A DNA stretch of 64,000 nucleotides. Source: Zopfochytrium polystomum (taxonomy: Eukaryota; Chytridiomycota; Chytridiomycetes; Chytridiales; Chytridiaceae). Positions 45,120 through 57,111 of the stretch are shown here, piece after piece; position 1 is the stretch's first letter; each line of letters starts with the position of its first letter. The stretch covers positions 1-64,000 of the forward strand of contig JAIVFJ010000289.1 in assembly GCA_025765615.1 (NCBI GenBank). The letters are read 5' to 3'. Position numbers and translations under genes: made by a program. The notes under the pieces were generated by a model. The model was not told where the DNA came from and searched no databases. It worked only from the letters and a program-made list of their open reading frames with translations.

Positions 45120-48100
45120 GGCTTTGGTGTGAAGTTGAAGTTCATTCAAGAGATTCCTTATCCACAATGCTTCTTTGCAAACTTCAGTGAGAGAAACATA
45201 TTCAGCTTCAGTGGAACTGAGTGGAATTGTTTTCTGGATAGTTGATGAACTTATTTAACATCCAAATACCATGAAAGCATAATCAGATCTTGATCTGCTT
45301 TTGGTTTCCTCGCCATAACTGGTGTCAGCGTAACCAGTAGGTATCATGTTTCCAGGAATGGTTCCAATGGATTCGTCATCCCATGGTGAAAGCATAAGAA
45401 GGTCATTGTAAAAAAACAATCCATAATCAGCAGTTTGCATCATTTCTAATAAAACTTGCATTCCTTGCAAATAAAACAAAGCCAGATTTATCTTTTTATG
45501 TTGGTAGATTAGCATCATATGTTCAAAGTCCAACCAAACAGCATCTCACTACTCTAAGAAAGATTTATTGCTACTTGTGAAGAACTTATGCAAAGTTTCT
45601 TGTGAATTCAATAATTCACTTTCTTCATCATGTTTCCATTTTGGTAACATGGGATCTTCTTCACAGTTGTCAATTTGGATATCCCAAACTCCAAATTGTC
45701 ACAAAATCTTTTCAGCATATAGTCGTTGAACTACAAATACGCTGTTGTTGATTCGAAGTATTTCTACTTTAAATAACCAGTTTGCTTCACCCTAGTCAGT
45801 CATGACGAAATGTTCTTTCATTTCACATTTGAAAGTGTTGATGAGCACTTGGTTGTTCAAAGCAATCATGATATCATCAACACAAATAACTACAATGAGC
45901 AATTTGTTTTCTTTGAAATCAAATTTAACCCAAGCTAATGGTTCACTCTTCAATGGTTTGTAACCATGAAGTTCAATGATGGCTCTAATTTTTAAATACC
46001 CTTGTCTAGAAGGTTGATGTTATCCATAAAGACTATGTTTCAATCGAATAATGCAGAGTTCCCCCCTTTTGATTGCAAACCTCAAATGCTTGTGGGCATT
46101 TCATGATGCAGTTGATACATCCATTTGTTCAATGCTCATAGTCAAAGCCAATGAAAGGACTATCATGGGTCGAACAGTTTCTGCTTGTACTACTGGAGAG
46201 TATGTCTCGGTATAATTTATACCTTGAACTTGTGTGAAGCCTTGGGCAACACTGAGCTTGAAATCTTTCAACAAATCCATCAGATACCCAACGAAATCCC
46301 AAAAGAACGTTGTTTGTTAATTGATTCTTGTTGACAATCTCAAAAAGATCTTTGTCAGTCCAAGAATTAATTCTCGAATCATAGCAGCAAGAACGAAATT
46401 ACCAAATAGTCCTTCTAATGTCTCTTTGATGTTTCTTTCAAACCTACTTAAGAATTTGACTCTCTATTCCAAATATTCAATGACTGCTGTACATCGAAAT
46501 TTGTATGCAAACAAAGTATTTAAATCTTTGTTTCCAAGGAACATGCAAAATTCAGCGTTGACGTTGATCTAAAACGCCTTTCCTTTGTTCCTTATCAAGA
46601 TGTACAGCAATGACACATCCAAATGGGTAAGGTTTGAAATCACTTCCACTTTATACCAATCTTCATAGGGTATGTGTTTCGTAAAGAAATGTATGAAGTT
46701 GTTTTTGACAAACACTGCATAGTCGTACATGTTCCAAGGAAGGCCTGATGTTTCAATCAAGCAGTCTGCCATTTCCTTGATTGTTCTTACGCTTCGCTCT
46801 ACCAAACCATCAGTGTAAGCTGGTGAATGATGTAAGTGAATGGGTGGATGTTTCTCCTGACAACATTCTTCTTCAAAAGTTGAAATCTTTGAATCGTTTC
46901 CAGAATCAGAGCGAATTTCTAGAACTTTGACATTTGACGAGTTTCCCAATCAAGGCATAATCATTTCATTGCGTCATATCTGTCGGGGGATTTATGAGCA
47001 AGAAAATGGATGTGCATGTATCTTGTGAATTCATCAACATAGAGTGACCAATATCTCTTCTGTGTTATGAATCACCTCTGGAAACCTCTGGAACCTTCTA
47101 GAACTTTCCTTCATGGAACCTTGTGGAACCTTCTGGAACCTTCTTTGCTTTCCTGACTTGTCTTGTTGTCATTGGTATCATTGTATTACTAATTGCTCTT
47201 TCTGGAACTTTCTTTGAGTCTTGACAAGGAAGACTCTCAAAAGGTATAAAAGGGGGATGGGGGACCTGTCCCATCCCTCAAGTGAATTATTGTTTCCAAT
47301 ACAATCATCACTCCTCTCAGTTCCTTGTCTGCCTTGTCCTGTCCTGCCCTGTTCCTGACATTCTGCGATTGAGATAGTTAAGGTAAATCCTCAATGCCAT
47401 TGTGAATTCTTTCAAGTACTCTATTTGCTGGATGTACTGTCTCTGGAACTGCGATTTTCGTCACTTTTCGTTTGGTACAAATTGGACATAGTTTTCTAAG
47501 CTCAATTTGTTCCAGAAATGCTTTAATCTCCTTTCCATGCTTAGAAAGTGTTCAAATTATCGATGGGATGTTAGCGTGTCCATTGATAATGTGGTATCGC
47601 ATTAGCTTGCTAACTTCAAAGGAGTTGTTTGATAGAAGTTTGACCATGGCCTTTGCAGTTGACCAAGTCAATTGGAAATCAGATGCATGAAAGCTCGTTA
47701 GCTGCAAACTGTGAAGTTTTGGAGCATCAACAACATGACGGGCAGAATTGTTAAACTGAGAAAAACAAGCTTCGAATTGGTTGTAGGGAACTCTCATAAT
47801 AGGTTTGGAAGAAGAGTAACGTTTAGGGGGCATTCTTCAACCAGCTCAATGATGTTCCGATTAATTTCAACGTGATTACCAAAAGAAAGAGGCTTTTCTT
47901 TCGCAGTTGACAAATTTAACCTTCTTCATGAGAAGTGTGCAAACTTGAGAAGGTTGATGTATGTTACCACAATGAGTGGAATAGTTACCAGTAACTAGTT
48001 TAACTACCCTTCCCTGAGAAATTCTCCCTTGGACTTTGGAGTTTCCTTTGCCCTTTGCTTGAAAACGAATAGGTATCAATTCAGGATGTTTCAACCCACA

Positions 48101-49020
48101 TTTGGATTCCATGTGTTGGTGCTTGTCGTTGTGTATGACGCAAAGACAATCTGCAGAAAGTCCAACAGCATGAGGAGAAGCATTTGCATCCACATTCATC
48201 TTGTCGGAATTCCTTTGTTCTAATGTGTCCAACTATCTGGTACCAGTCTTAAATGAATCATCTCTATCATCATTTAGACAACTGTTGAGGCTATTGAAAG
48301 CCAAGCTTTGAACTTCCAATTCTTGCCACTTGTCTGCATATTGTTCGTAGAGTTGGCCTTCATACGATCCACAGTTTGTGTCATTGACACAGTGGTTCAC
48401 AAATTCATACTGATAGGAAATCCATTCTCCAGTTGAGGGACAAGAATGTCTGCATCTAGGACTTTTGATGGGATTTCCATCCTATTGAATTTGGCAATCC
48501 AATTGACTGATGTGATCGCTGGCATCCGTGTTGCTGTGAATGTTGTGATGATTGCCTTGAGTTGATGTTGACATAGGCGTTGTGGAACGTCCTTGTAAAA
48601 GCTTGACATATTGTTGTACAGGCGCTAAATGTACTCTTCATATTTCTCAAGCTTCTTAAGGTAAATGTTCATTGCAGTGTTGTGCTTGAGGTTGGTGCTA
48701 CAACTGAGTGCATGTTGAAACTGACAGCTGATGAGAAGTTGTTGAACTGCTGTCGATCACCAGAAGTGAAGACCGTAAGTTGACGTTCAGCCAGAGTGAC
48801 ACCAAGTTTTGACATCTTGTTTGTTCTTGGATGACTTGACAAACGAAATTTCAGAGGTTCTCGTTTCTTGAAATCGACAAAGGAAAAGTTGTTAATTGAA
48901 TCGAAAAAGCAAGTTCTTGACTTGAATTGATTGATGAATGATGTCTTGATGGGTGGAGATGACCAGTAGATCCAATTGATTGATGATGGTTGGATGTTTG
49001 ACGGTTCACTCAAAACGTGA
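45120..49020 (-). mobile_element. Old, AT-rich copia retrotransposon relic
   Basis: Read right to left on the minus strand the pieces keep copia order. Gag-like sequence lies near 48.4-48.9 kb, and a Cys/His stretch near 47.9-48.2 kb. Gag-pre-integrase with CPICTKRKVTKI lies near 47.47 kb. The integrase core (RYWSLYVDEFTRYMHIHFLA; HHSPAYTDGLVERSVRTIKE) occupies 46.8-47.06 kb. RT remnants are at 45.8-46.5 kb, and RNase H at 45.12-45.4 kb (IQKTIPLSSTEAEYVSLTEV). There are many stops and shifts throughout. It is much more AT-rich and more decayed than the element at 5-11 kb. No LTRs of its own were identified. Confidence 0.8.
47063..47360 (+). repeat. Solo LTR with 5-bp target-site duplication
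   Basis: A 298-bp sequence starting tgttatgaat and ending ttcctgaca (TG...CA), flanked on both sides by ttctg (47058-47062 and 47361-47365). It contains a TATA box (ggtataaaag at 47243-47252) on the plus strand. It sits inside the integrase region of the copia relic. Removing it and one ttctg brings the integrase halves back together. Confidence 0.85.
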
Positions 49021-49064
49021 TCTTGATAGGACAGGTTTCAATTGCTAACATTGGCTTTTTAGCT

Positions 49065-49700
49065 GTGAGACTATACTCACTCCTTTGACCCCAGGATCTG
49101 GCCCTAAAACAATTGCTGGTGGGCCAGTTGTATTCCCCACCCACAGCCCCTTAAGAGGAGTCCCACTAAGGGACCATGTACACACCCAAGTGTGTGCCAC
49201 CTCTCACTCCCTCACCTTGTGAGCCAGATGGATTAGAAGGGACTCTGTATTGGTGGGAAGATGGAATCGGGTAGAAGAAAAAAGGAAAAAGAGAAATGGC
49301 CCAAAAACAGAGAGAGAGAAAATTGACAAGTCAACCCCCCTGACTTCATCCACCACAAATTTTCTAAATCCCTCAACCCCATGTGTGTATGTACAAGTGC
49401 TGAAAATAAATATAAATTGGCGGGTGCAGGATACGGCCTGTCAGGCACCCCATCCCTAGGCAGTTGGGCAGTCTCTGTTAGTCACTGAAAAAGAAAATAT
49501 GTTGAGAAAACCCTGGCACAACAAAAACTGTTACCCTGACAAAAGTAGTAAAAGCAGGCCCAATAATAAAGACAGGTTAGCCGCAAATTAAAGAACCGGG
49601 AATAATAATAGGGTCCCGATCCTTGCAGTTTTATGACAGGTACGCTGCTTGTTTTTGCAAATAATATCCCTAGACTTTCTCACTGAGACCTCAGTGCAGC
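49065..49700. repeat. Dispersed repeat, copy 1 (related to 61.27-61.72 kb)
   Basis: Long blocks are shared with the right half of the element at 60547-61729: the attccccacccacagcccc block, the tgtacaagtgctgaaaat block, and the caggcccaataataaaga block. Copy 1 has about 170 extra bases after the ccccttaagag point. Its edges (agctgtgagac left, gtcacagct right) hint at imperfect inverted ends. No coding sequence. Confidence 0.7.
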
Positions 49701-50058
49701 GTCACAGCTGACTGATGAAGACGATTGATCACTCTCGACAGAGTGAATGGTGTTGGTTTGATTCGGTTTCATCCCGACGGAATGGATCGTTTGTTTAATT
49801 GCTTTGTTGTGAGGATGGATTGGTTGTTTGATCGTTTGATCACTTGCTTGCTCGCCTCCACGGTTGTTGGTGAGGAGGTTGGCTTCGCCGAAGACGAGGC
49901 TGCCTTCGTTGCCGTCAAAACGACAAACGTCATTTTTTGAGATGGGGGGCGACGTTCGGCAGGCCTGCGCCCGCTTCCGCAAATTTGCCATTTTGAGGTG
50001 CAATTTCAAAAATTTCACAAAGCAGAAATTCTCATTTTGGAAATTCCATTCGCAACAC

Positions 50059-52601
50059 ATGACCCCCAACGCCAACGCCGACAACGGACACCCAGACACC
50101 CGCCGCTCAGCCGCAGTCGCCGGTGTCGATACCCCCCTCGTCGTCGACGTGAGATGACCTGACCAGAAGGCGCCTGCGAGGGGACGCGCACGCAAGCACT
50201 GACGACAACTTCAACCACCACCTCCCTCCCTCCCTTAACCCCTCCGCCCTCCATCTCTCGCTGTGACCTGCGACGCGTGACTCGCGTTGCAAAGACCATC
50301 ATCATCGGGGCCGGTATCGCCGGGTTGACGGCGGCGACGCGGTGCCTGGATGCAGGTGAGGGGGGCACCTGACGCGCTTGCAAACGTACTCAGTCAACCC
50401 ACATAAACTCACGACCGAGCCACCACCACTTAACGCATATCCGCAAACCCTTCCCTGAAAGGCCTCTCCGTCCTTGTGCTGGAAGCGCGCGATCGCGTAG
50501 GAGGCCGCACTCTCACGCAGTCGGTCGACCTGGACGGGAGGATCTGCATCGATCTGGGTAAAACTCGGACAGCCACACCCCCTCGCCATTCGTTGACTCC
50601 CAACCACTTTTCTCCCGCCGGATACGAACCACCCCCTTCCCCCTCTCTCTCGCCTGCCTTTGCCAACTAGGCGGCGCATGGGTCAACCCCGCCATCCAAC
50701 CGCACGTCGGCGCGGCGATCGCCGATCTGGGACTGACGCCGTTCCCGCAGTACGCGCGCGGGCGGCGCAGCCTGCAAACGGACCCGGCGACGGCGGTGGC
50801 GACGTACACGGGCGACATACCCGCGCTCAACCCGGCGGCGCTGGTGGACGCACACCTCGCGATCGCGGCGCTGGACGGGGAGGCCAGGCGGCTTGGGGCC
50901 GCCGCCGCCGCAGCCGGAGTTGGGGCCGGGGCCGGGGCGCCGCTTAGCGACCGCGAGAAGGCGATGGACGCCGTGACGCTGTCGGCGTGGATGGACCGGT
51001 CCATGTGGACGCGCGGGGGCAGGCGGCTGGTCGAGATTGCGGTGCGCACGTTGATGGGCGCAGAACCGTGCGAAGCGTCGTTGCTGTGGATGGTGCGGTC
51101 GGTGCGGAGCGCGGGGTCAGCCGCCGCGTTGATTGAGGTGGAGGGCGCGCAGAAGATGAGGTTGAAGGAGGGTGAGTGGTTTTTATCGTGTTCCTCTTCA
51201 TGCTCCAACGCCATTTTGGTTTTTTGCAGGCGCTCAGTCTATATCTCTGAAGCTAGCGGATCGGCTGGGCGTCGACCGGCTTCGACTGTCGTCCCCTGTC
51301 GTCCGCATTGACCGCTCCTCTGCCGACGATGTTATAAGCGTCTTTGTTGCAGGTTAGATTGCTTTCTGTGCCTTTTGGCTCACCTCACCTTCTTCGTCTC
51401 TCGTCGGAAACATGTTCCACTTGCAAACAGGCTCGGCGACCCCCGTAAAGGCGAGAACAGTCGTGTTGGCCGTCCCGCCCTCCCAGCACGTGAAGATGCA
51501 GTGGACTCCACCGCTCCCGGCCAGAAAGATCCACATGTTCCAAAAGACAGCTGCGATGGGGTATTTTACAAAGGTCGGTATGCAACAAGAGGAAAAAGGG
51601 CACCTTAATCTTGTACTTTGTTTCCATTTGTTTTCTTGAAACTAAACTCTATCCCGCCAAACCGCGCTTCCCTCTGGACCACCTTCACCCCCCCAAAAAC
51701 CCTCTGAACCATCAAACACCAAAGGCCGTGTGCATCTATGAATCTCCTTTCTGGCGAGAGGAAGGAACCTCTGGCGAAGCCATCAGCCACTGCGGGCCCA
51801 TCAGTCTAACGTACGACACGTCGGACGACGACGCGTCGTACGGCGCCATCACATGCTTCATGGCAAGGTGATGGATCTTGCAGCTGTGAGAGACAGACTT
51901 CTGATATCTGCCGCAGCACGCAGGGCGAGCAATGGGGCAAGTTGGCTGCGGCCGAGCGGAAGCAAGCGGTGGTCGACCACCTGCGGGTGCTGCTGAAAGA
52001 CGAGCGATTTGCCAGCCCGCGATGGTACGTCGAGAAGGACTGGTCCACGGAGGAGTTCACTGGAGGGTGTCCAGGTGAGAACAAACGGGGCTTCTCTTTC
52101 TTACCTGGCTTTGATTCGTTTTTGTTGGGGCAGTTGCATTCATGTCGCCGGGCACGCTCTCGCTGTACAACGAAGAGCTGCGAATGCCGGTCGCCGAGAA
52201 CGTCTTTCTTGCGGGTACCGAGACGGCCACTGCTTGGATCGGATACATGGACGGAGCGGTGAGAAGTGGCTCTTACGGCGAAGGCGGGGAAAGGATCATT
52301 TGGCGCTCGATTGCTGGTCGAAAAATTATTATTTGAACGCGTTCACGCTGATGCCTTCCACTCGTGTGAAAAAAAAAACAAAAACTAAAAGGTCGAATCG
52401 GGAATTCGGGCCAGCCAACAAGTCCTCGCTGCCTTGCGTGGAGTCGAGCCTCCGCCAGAGCTCCGTGGCCGGCGGTCGACCGTCGCAGAGACTTCGCCGT
52501 CCTCCTTGCGGGTCACCAGAGCGGCGGGGGTGGCTTTGGCGGCCGCAGTGCTTGCCGGCGCCGTGGTTTGGATGGGGTTGGGCGGCGTAAAAGGAATTTA
52601 A
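50059..52601 (+). CDS. Flavin monoamine oxidase with C-terminal membrane anchor
   Basis: Oxidatively deaminates amines to aldehydes using FAD, releasing peroxide and ammonia. Ten exons (50059-50148, 50295-50355, 50462-50557, 50671-51171, 51230-51352, 51431-51573, 51725-51867, 51917-52074, 52134-52258, 52392-52601) join in frame to 549 residues, close to animal MAO (about 520-530). Seen: FAD-binding TIIIGAGIAGLTAATRCLDA, VLVLEARDRVGGRTLTQSVD, GGAWVNPAIQPH, the FTGGCPVAF segment whose Cys sits where MAO links FAD covalently, and NVFLAGTETATAWIGYMDGA continuing across the last intron to VESGIRASQQVLAAL. A C-terminal hydrophobic helix (AAGVALAAAVLAGAVVWMGL) matches the outer-mitochondrial tail anchor of MAO. 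The acceptor of exon 8 was chosen as ccgcag|CACGCAG because it alone keeps frame. The gene looks intact. Amine specificity is unknown. Confidence 0.92.
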
Positions 52602-53549
52602 CACTCTTCGCGGCTTGGCGGTGCCTTATTCGGCGCTCTAAGACGGAGTCCTCAAACAGACTGACAGTGTAAGAGTATCCACGAATAAACGTGCGGTTTG
52701 CTCCAAGTTCTGTGCGGTACTCGAATGTTCCATCTTTTCTTCATCCACAGTCGTAGTACTCTTTGAATAAGGCCTTCATCGACGATTCTGGAGAAATGGG
52801 GGTTGGCTCATGTTCGAGAGGAAGTTTGATAGGCTGGCGCATTGAAGCCGTGCATTTATTTGTTTGAAGGAGGAAGTTGGCTTCGTTGCTCACAACGGGA
52901 AGGCGTGTTGAGGAGGTCAGGGTTGGGCATGAAGCCCAACGAAAAAGAACAGGAATTATCTCGAGTGTTTATCAGCCTGATGAAGTTGCGGGTGTCGGAA
53001 ATTTATTAGTTTGAATGGTGCACAGTAACTTCAAGCGGAGTCCAGAAAGAAAGATTCTTATCGAGTGTGCCATGATGCCATCCCAAACAACCGCCCACTC
53101 ATTATGGTGGATTGTGAAAGATAGGCATGACAAGTAATGTCGTGGGTGATTTCAACGAAATCTACAGCAAACAGATTGGGCGGGGCGGCACATTGGAAGG
53201 TTCATGGACCCAATCTGTGAGTTTGGATCGAATTTGAATAGCGTACGACGGCCTCGCTACCACATCCTGCCTGCGTGAGCCAGCCAGCAGACCACGTTCA
53301 TCCTCCAACGCCTTAACGACCCCAAAAAATTGGGCAAACAAAGAGGGTGAACGCCGTAGCAACTTTGTCTAAGAAGATGAACAGGTTCAAAAGTCCGGAA
53401 GTTGCATACTTTGAGCAGCATAAAGTGGGTTGTTGTTAGTAAAGCAGCCTAGAAGCGAGGAAAAGGCTGTTTTTGACTGCGAACCCGCAACCGCACTGCG
53501 ATGAGGCCCCCATTTGTATTAAAAAGGCGAAGACACATTACCACAACAA
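52602..53549. other. Intergenic, nothing recognised
   Basis: Moderately AT-rich, with no domain-bearing frame on either strand. It may contain degraded repeat sequence. Confidence 0.4.
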
Positions 53550-53870
53550 CGAGCGGTGGCAACACTGTAATCCCTTCCGGGGGAGCTCGCCGTTGCTGTC
53601 GGATCTCATCCCGTGCCTAGTGGGTTTATAGGCTCTGGGTCTGCTTCCCAATGTTGAGGATCGCCCCCTTCCGCAATCAGAAGTCCCGTGTGGACCAGCC
53701 TCCTGCGTCGCAAGGCGCAGCACTGAGACGGGTCTTGAATAGCTGCCGCACCGCCCGAGGCTGGATAACAGAGCAGGGAAAAGGCACAGCACGGTACGGT
53801 CTGGGGACTCGCCGGTCCGAGTTGGGCGCCAGATGTTCCTCCACCCGGGATGAGGGACCAGCAACTTCCT
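53550..53870 (-). mobile_element. Possible LTR-retroelement leader with primer-binding-like site
   Basis: On the minus strand, at about 53825-53845, the sequence reads acatctggcgcccaactcgg. TGGCGCC is the classic start of a Lys-tRNA-type primer-binding site placed directly after an LTR. The following GC-rich stretch has no gene. No paired LTR was found, so this is tentative. Confidence 0.3.
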
Positions 53871-53906
53871 TTTTTTATTTTTTTTGTTGAATTGCAATGT
53901 TTTATT

Positions 53907-55190
53907 TTAAGCCGCTACTGAGTATTTAGCGTGTCCAGAAGAACCGTTGGAACAGTTGCCCTCTTCGTCGCCGTGAAGAGTTCGGGCCAAACTCCGCGCA
54001 CAGCCTGCCGGGCCTTGAGCGCGATTGTCTGCGTGTTTGGCAACGAACGCCCGGACGTCTTCGTCGCCGTCGTACGCCAGCGGAAGGTCGTTGCGTCTCC
54101 ACCACTCGTACACTCGCTTGTCGGCGCACGCGAAGGTGAGCGGACACGCGAGGGGCGGGAAGTCCTCCGAGGATTTGAACCATTCCAAGAGCTCCACGCC
54201 TTTCTGCATGCTCGCGTCTTTGGCGATGATGGCTGCGTCGCTCGCTTCGATGGCAGGGAAGCGACCTTTCCACCACCGAAAGACGGAGACATGGCCTCCG
54301 GCGGCGGCAAAACGCAGCAAGTCTCGATTCCAGTCGATAATTGGCCCTCGCGCGTCCTACCAAAACTGCATAACGTCCACGTAGCCCTTCAGAGCGGCTT
54401 GCAGCATGCTGTGTCTGCTTGGAGAACGGGGCTCGCGGGGGTAGTAGTGTTGTCTCCACCATGCCAGAACCGGAAGCTGCCCTAGCTCCGTCGCTTTGTC
54501 GATTAAGTTTCCAAAATCCAGGCCGTCGTCCCTCAACCAGTCGAGCACGCTTATGTGACTGTGGCGAACCGCGTGATCCGCGACAGCGTTCTCATTGAAT
54601 CTAATTGTGGGATCCAAGTGTTTGTTGATCGCGGAGATAGCCCGCTCGGCCTCGCGCCGCTTGCGGAGCTGCACCAGCTGCAAATCGTCGTCGGCGTAGT
54701 CCTGCATGAGGAGGCTGTTTTCGGGCACCAGGTTCTCGGTCTCCATCCAGCGGAGCGCGGTGAGGCGGTTGGCGCCCGCCGGGGCCTGGAGCGCCAGCCG
54801 GTCGCCGAAGCCGAAGCTCCGGGGGAACGCCGGCGGCACCACTCCAGAACGCCGACGTGGCCGCCGACGACCGCCGAGTTGAGAACGTCCATCGCGACCA
54901 TGCGGGCGCGCGCGATGCCGGAGAGGTCGCTGCGGCGCGGCCAGCGGTCCATCCACCAGTCCAGGACGGCGGTGTGGGCGTTGCTTGCTGCGGCGGTGAG
55001 CGCGTCTCTGATGAGGATTTTGTACGTGCCGCCCCTGGGCCAGCCCGACAGGCTCCACCACTCGATGCGCAGCGGCGGCGGCGACGGAGCGGTTCCTGGA
55101 GTAGGTTGGAGTGATGTCGCGTGAACTTCGGCGGAGTGGAGTACCCAGAACAGCGATTCATGCGGCTCGAGTGATCCGACGGGCAAGCTG
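53907..55190 (-). pseudogene. Ankyrin-like protein, disrupted
   Basis: Coding sequence for chytrid-type ankyrin-like repeats is readable in three stretches on the minus strand. It begins near 55190 (LEPHESLFWVLHSAEVHATS; ILIRDALTAAASNAHTAVLD; MDVLNSAVVGGHVGVLEW). It changes frame by one base at about 54840, then runs through RWMETENLVPENSLLMQDYA and SHISVLDWLRDDGLDFGNLI to DVMQFW. There it meets a TAG at 54357-54359 and continues in the same frame as DARGPIIDWNRDLLRFAAAG to 53907. The 5' end is lost: around 55190 it passes into transposon-like sequence. One frameshift, one stop and an insertion make it a likely pseudogene. Confidence 0.65.
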
Positions 55191-55199
55191 GGAGGCTGA

Positions 55200-55473
55200 C
55201 ACGTTCTACATTGCTGAACTCCTTGCAGCGGGTGAGCAAAACACAACCAGCCCAGCTGAGTGGGTTGAAATTGTGACGAAAGCTTGCAAATTTCATCCAT
55301 TTCAGCATAAGAATGAAAGTGGAGAACTGCCAAAAGCTGCTGGTATCCCAGCAAAGCAAATCAAGCTGTTCACCCCAAAGGATGCATTTGATCTTGTTTG
55401 GAATGATGAAGTGCAGAAACTAATCATGTTTCATACAAAGATGAACTACGTCGCCAAAAAATGGAAAAACTGA
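55200..55473 (+). mobile_element. Transposase-like fragment, possibly piggyBac family
   Basis: A plus-strand frame ending at 55473 contains IPAKQIKLFTPKDAFDLVWN followed by DEVQKLIMFHTKMNYVAKKW, which resembles the N-terminal segment of piggyBac-type transposases (a Phe-rich motif, then a D/E-helix). The similarity is short and from memory of the family pattern. Sequence composition changes sharply from the GC-rich ankyrin gene at about 55200. A TTAA occurs at about 56787, where GC-rich sequence resumes, and could mark the far end. Confidence 0.35.
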
Positions 55474-57111
55474 AACAAAAGGAGGCGGAGTCAATGCAAA
55501 ATCGGCTCTTGTCTTGGAAAATGTTAAAGTGATCATATATTTGGCAGTGGAACTTTGATCATGTGAAAAGTGCAAACAGTCTACTCCGAGTGAGTGAGTG
55601 GAAGGAGTGAATGAAGTGGAGATGTGTGTTTGTGGGTGGTCCTTCTCCCCAATTGGAGAGAAAGAGAAAAAAAACTCTGTTATGAATTATTGATACATGA
55701 TGATGATATACACGCTGTAATAGTTGCTAGGCAAGCGTGACTGGCACAGGGTAAAAACCTCTCCAATATTATCTGCTTGAGCAGAGGAGGAGGAAAACTG
55801 TTGACACTGGGTTTCTGTTCCACTCAATACTCGGAGTATTTGTCATCAGCGCAAGCCACCACCCAGGTCTGCGTTGGCAGTGGCTCGCTCTCCCATGGGC
55901 ATCGTGAGAACGATAACTGACAGTCACAATAGGTTTGGGTCCGTCTTGTACCTCTTGCTGCTAACCAGTCAGTTCTGCCTAACACATGGGCATTGGGAGA
56001 ACGATAACTGACAGTCACAATAGGTTCAGGTCGTCTTGTGCCTCTTGCTACTAACCAGTCAGTTCCGCCTTACATGCTTCATGAAATTTCCTTCCACTGC
56101 ATGTCCTGCCAAAAATCATTTTCAAAAATTTTTGTGACCAGATTTTTCAATAAAACTTCAAACAAAAAGTGGATTTTTACAGCTTGGTTGTTTCTCTATG
56201 AGCTGTGTAAATTAAGCCCGCTTTGGAGAATGCTGTGATCTCTGAAATCAACAAAGAGAGCGTCTGTAGCATTTGAAATAGTATATCTCAGCCAGATCAC
56301 TATGAAATAAAAAATAGGAGGCAGCAGCAGCGAGCCCTTATATAGACTAGTTTTTAATATTAAGTAACCAATCAATTATCTTGGGCATTGCATTTTAGGT
56401 GCAAATTGCAAAACTTCAAGATTTGTCACATTTCAAGATCCAGTTAGTTTTTTCTAATTTTTGCAAAAAAAAAAATAATGGACCCATAGTCTCTTAACCC
56501 ATTTTATTTTTTGGCCACTTCTGAAGAAGAATGCAATATTTGATAGGCTTTAGTGCAGTTTTTGCATTGGTTCACTAATGGTCAAAAAAGCGTGTCTATA
56601 TCAGTACAGCTGCAGTGTTGTTGTATTTACTTACCACCCCAGATGGCGTATACCAAAATGCAAACTGTCAGCATAAAGCACGCTGGTGCTAATTTTTTTT
56701 TTTGGGAAATTCAGGTTAGTGCAGGTTTTAGGTGTGTTGCAACTTTGAGGGTCATTGTGCCAATTTTGGCATGGTGGCACCAACCCTTAAAGGAATAATG
56801 TTATCCCCACCCGTCCTGAGGCCCAGTCCATACACTAACCGGTCTAGCGAGCGAATGGGGCGGCGGGTTCGGTCTAAGTAGTGGTGGTGGTGAGGCAGTG
56901 GTCGAGGTTGCGAAGGGGCATCCCAAGTCGCTTTTTCGTGAGTTGAAAGACGGTTTTGAAGTTTGGTTTTTTTTTTTTTTTTCCCTCTGTGAGCAACCAA
57001 TTTTCCATCCCAAGCTCATATGAACACCAAACTTGGCGAAACAGCGAGGTAACCTGGAAAAAAAGAGAGAAAAAAGTCGCACTCCTCACTGCCCTTGCCC
57101 AGTCGCACACC
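55474..57111. other. AT-rich non-coding region, probably transposon body
   Basis: No gene recognised. Contains the 91-bp tandem duplication listed separately, A-runs near 56465 and T-runs near 56697 and 56970. Most of 55474-56790 is probably the non-coding remainder of the element fragment at 55200. 56790-57111 is likely the 3' flank of the methyltransferase gene. Confidence 0.4.
55894..56073. repeat. 91-bp tandem duplication
   Basis: Two adjacent copies, the first from 55894 and the second from 55985, share catgggcat, gataactgacagtcacaata and ctaaccagtcagtt with a few substitutions and short indels. Non-coding. Confidence 0.8.

Noticed and set aside
54150..54180. tRNA-like block (ggatttgaaccattcc)
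   Set aside because: Short resemblance to a T-arm only. It lies in ankyrin coding sequence and no cloverleaf can be drawn around it.
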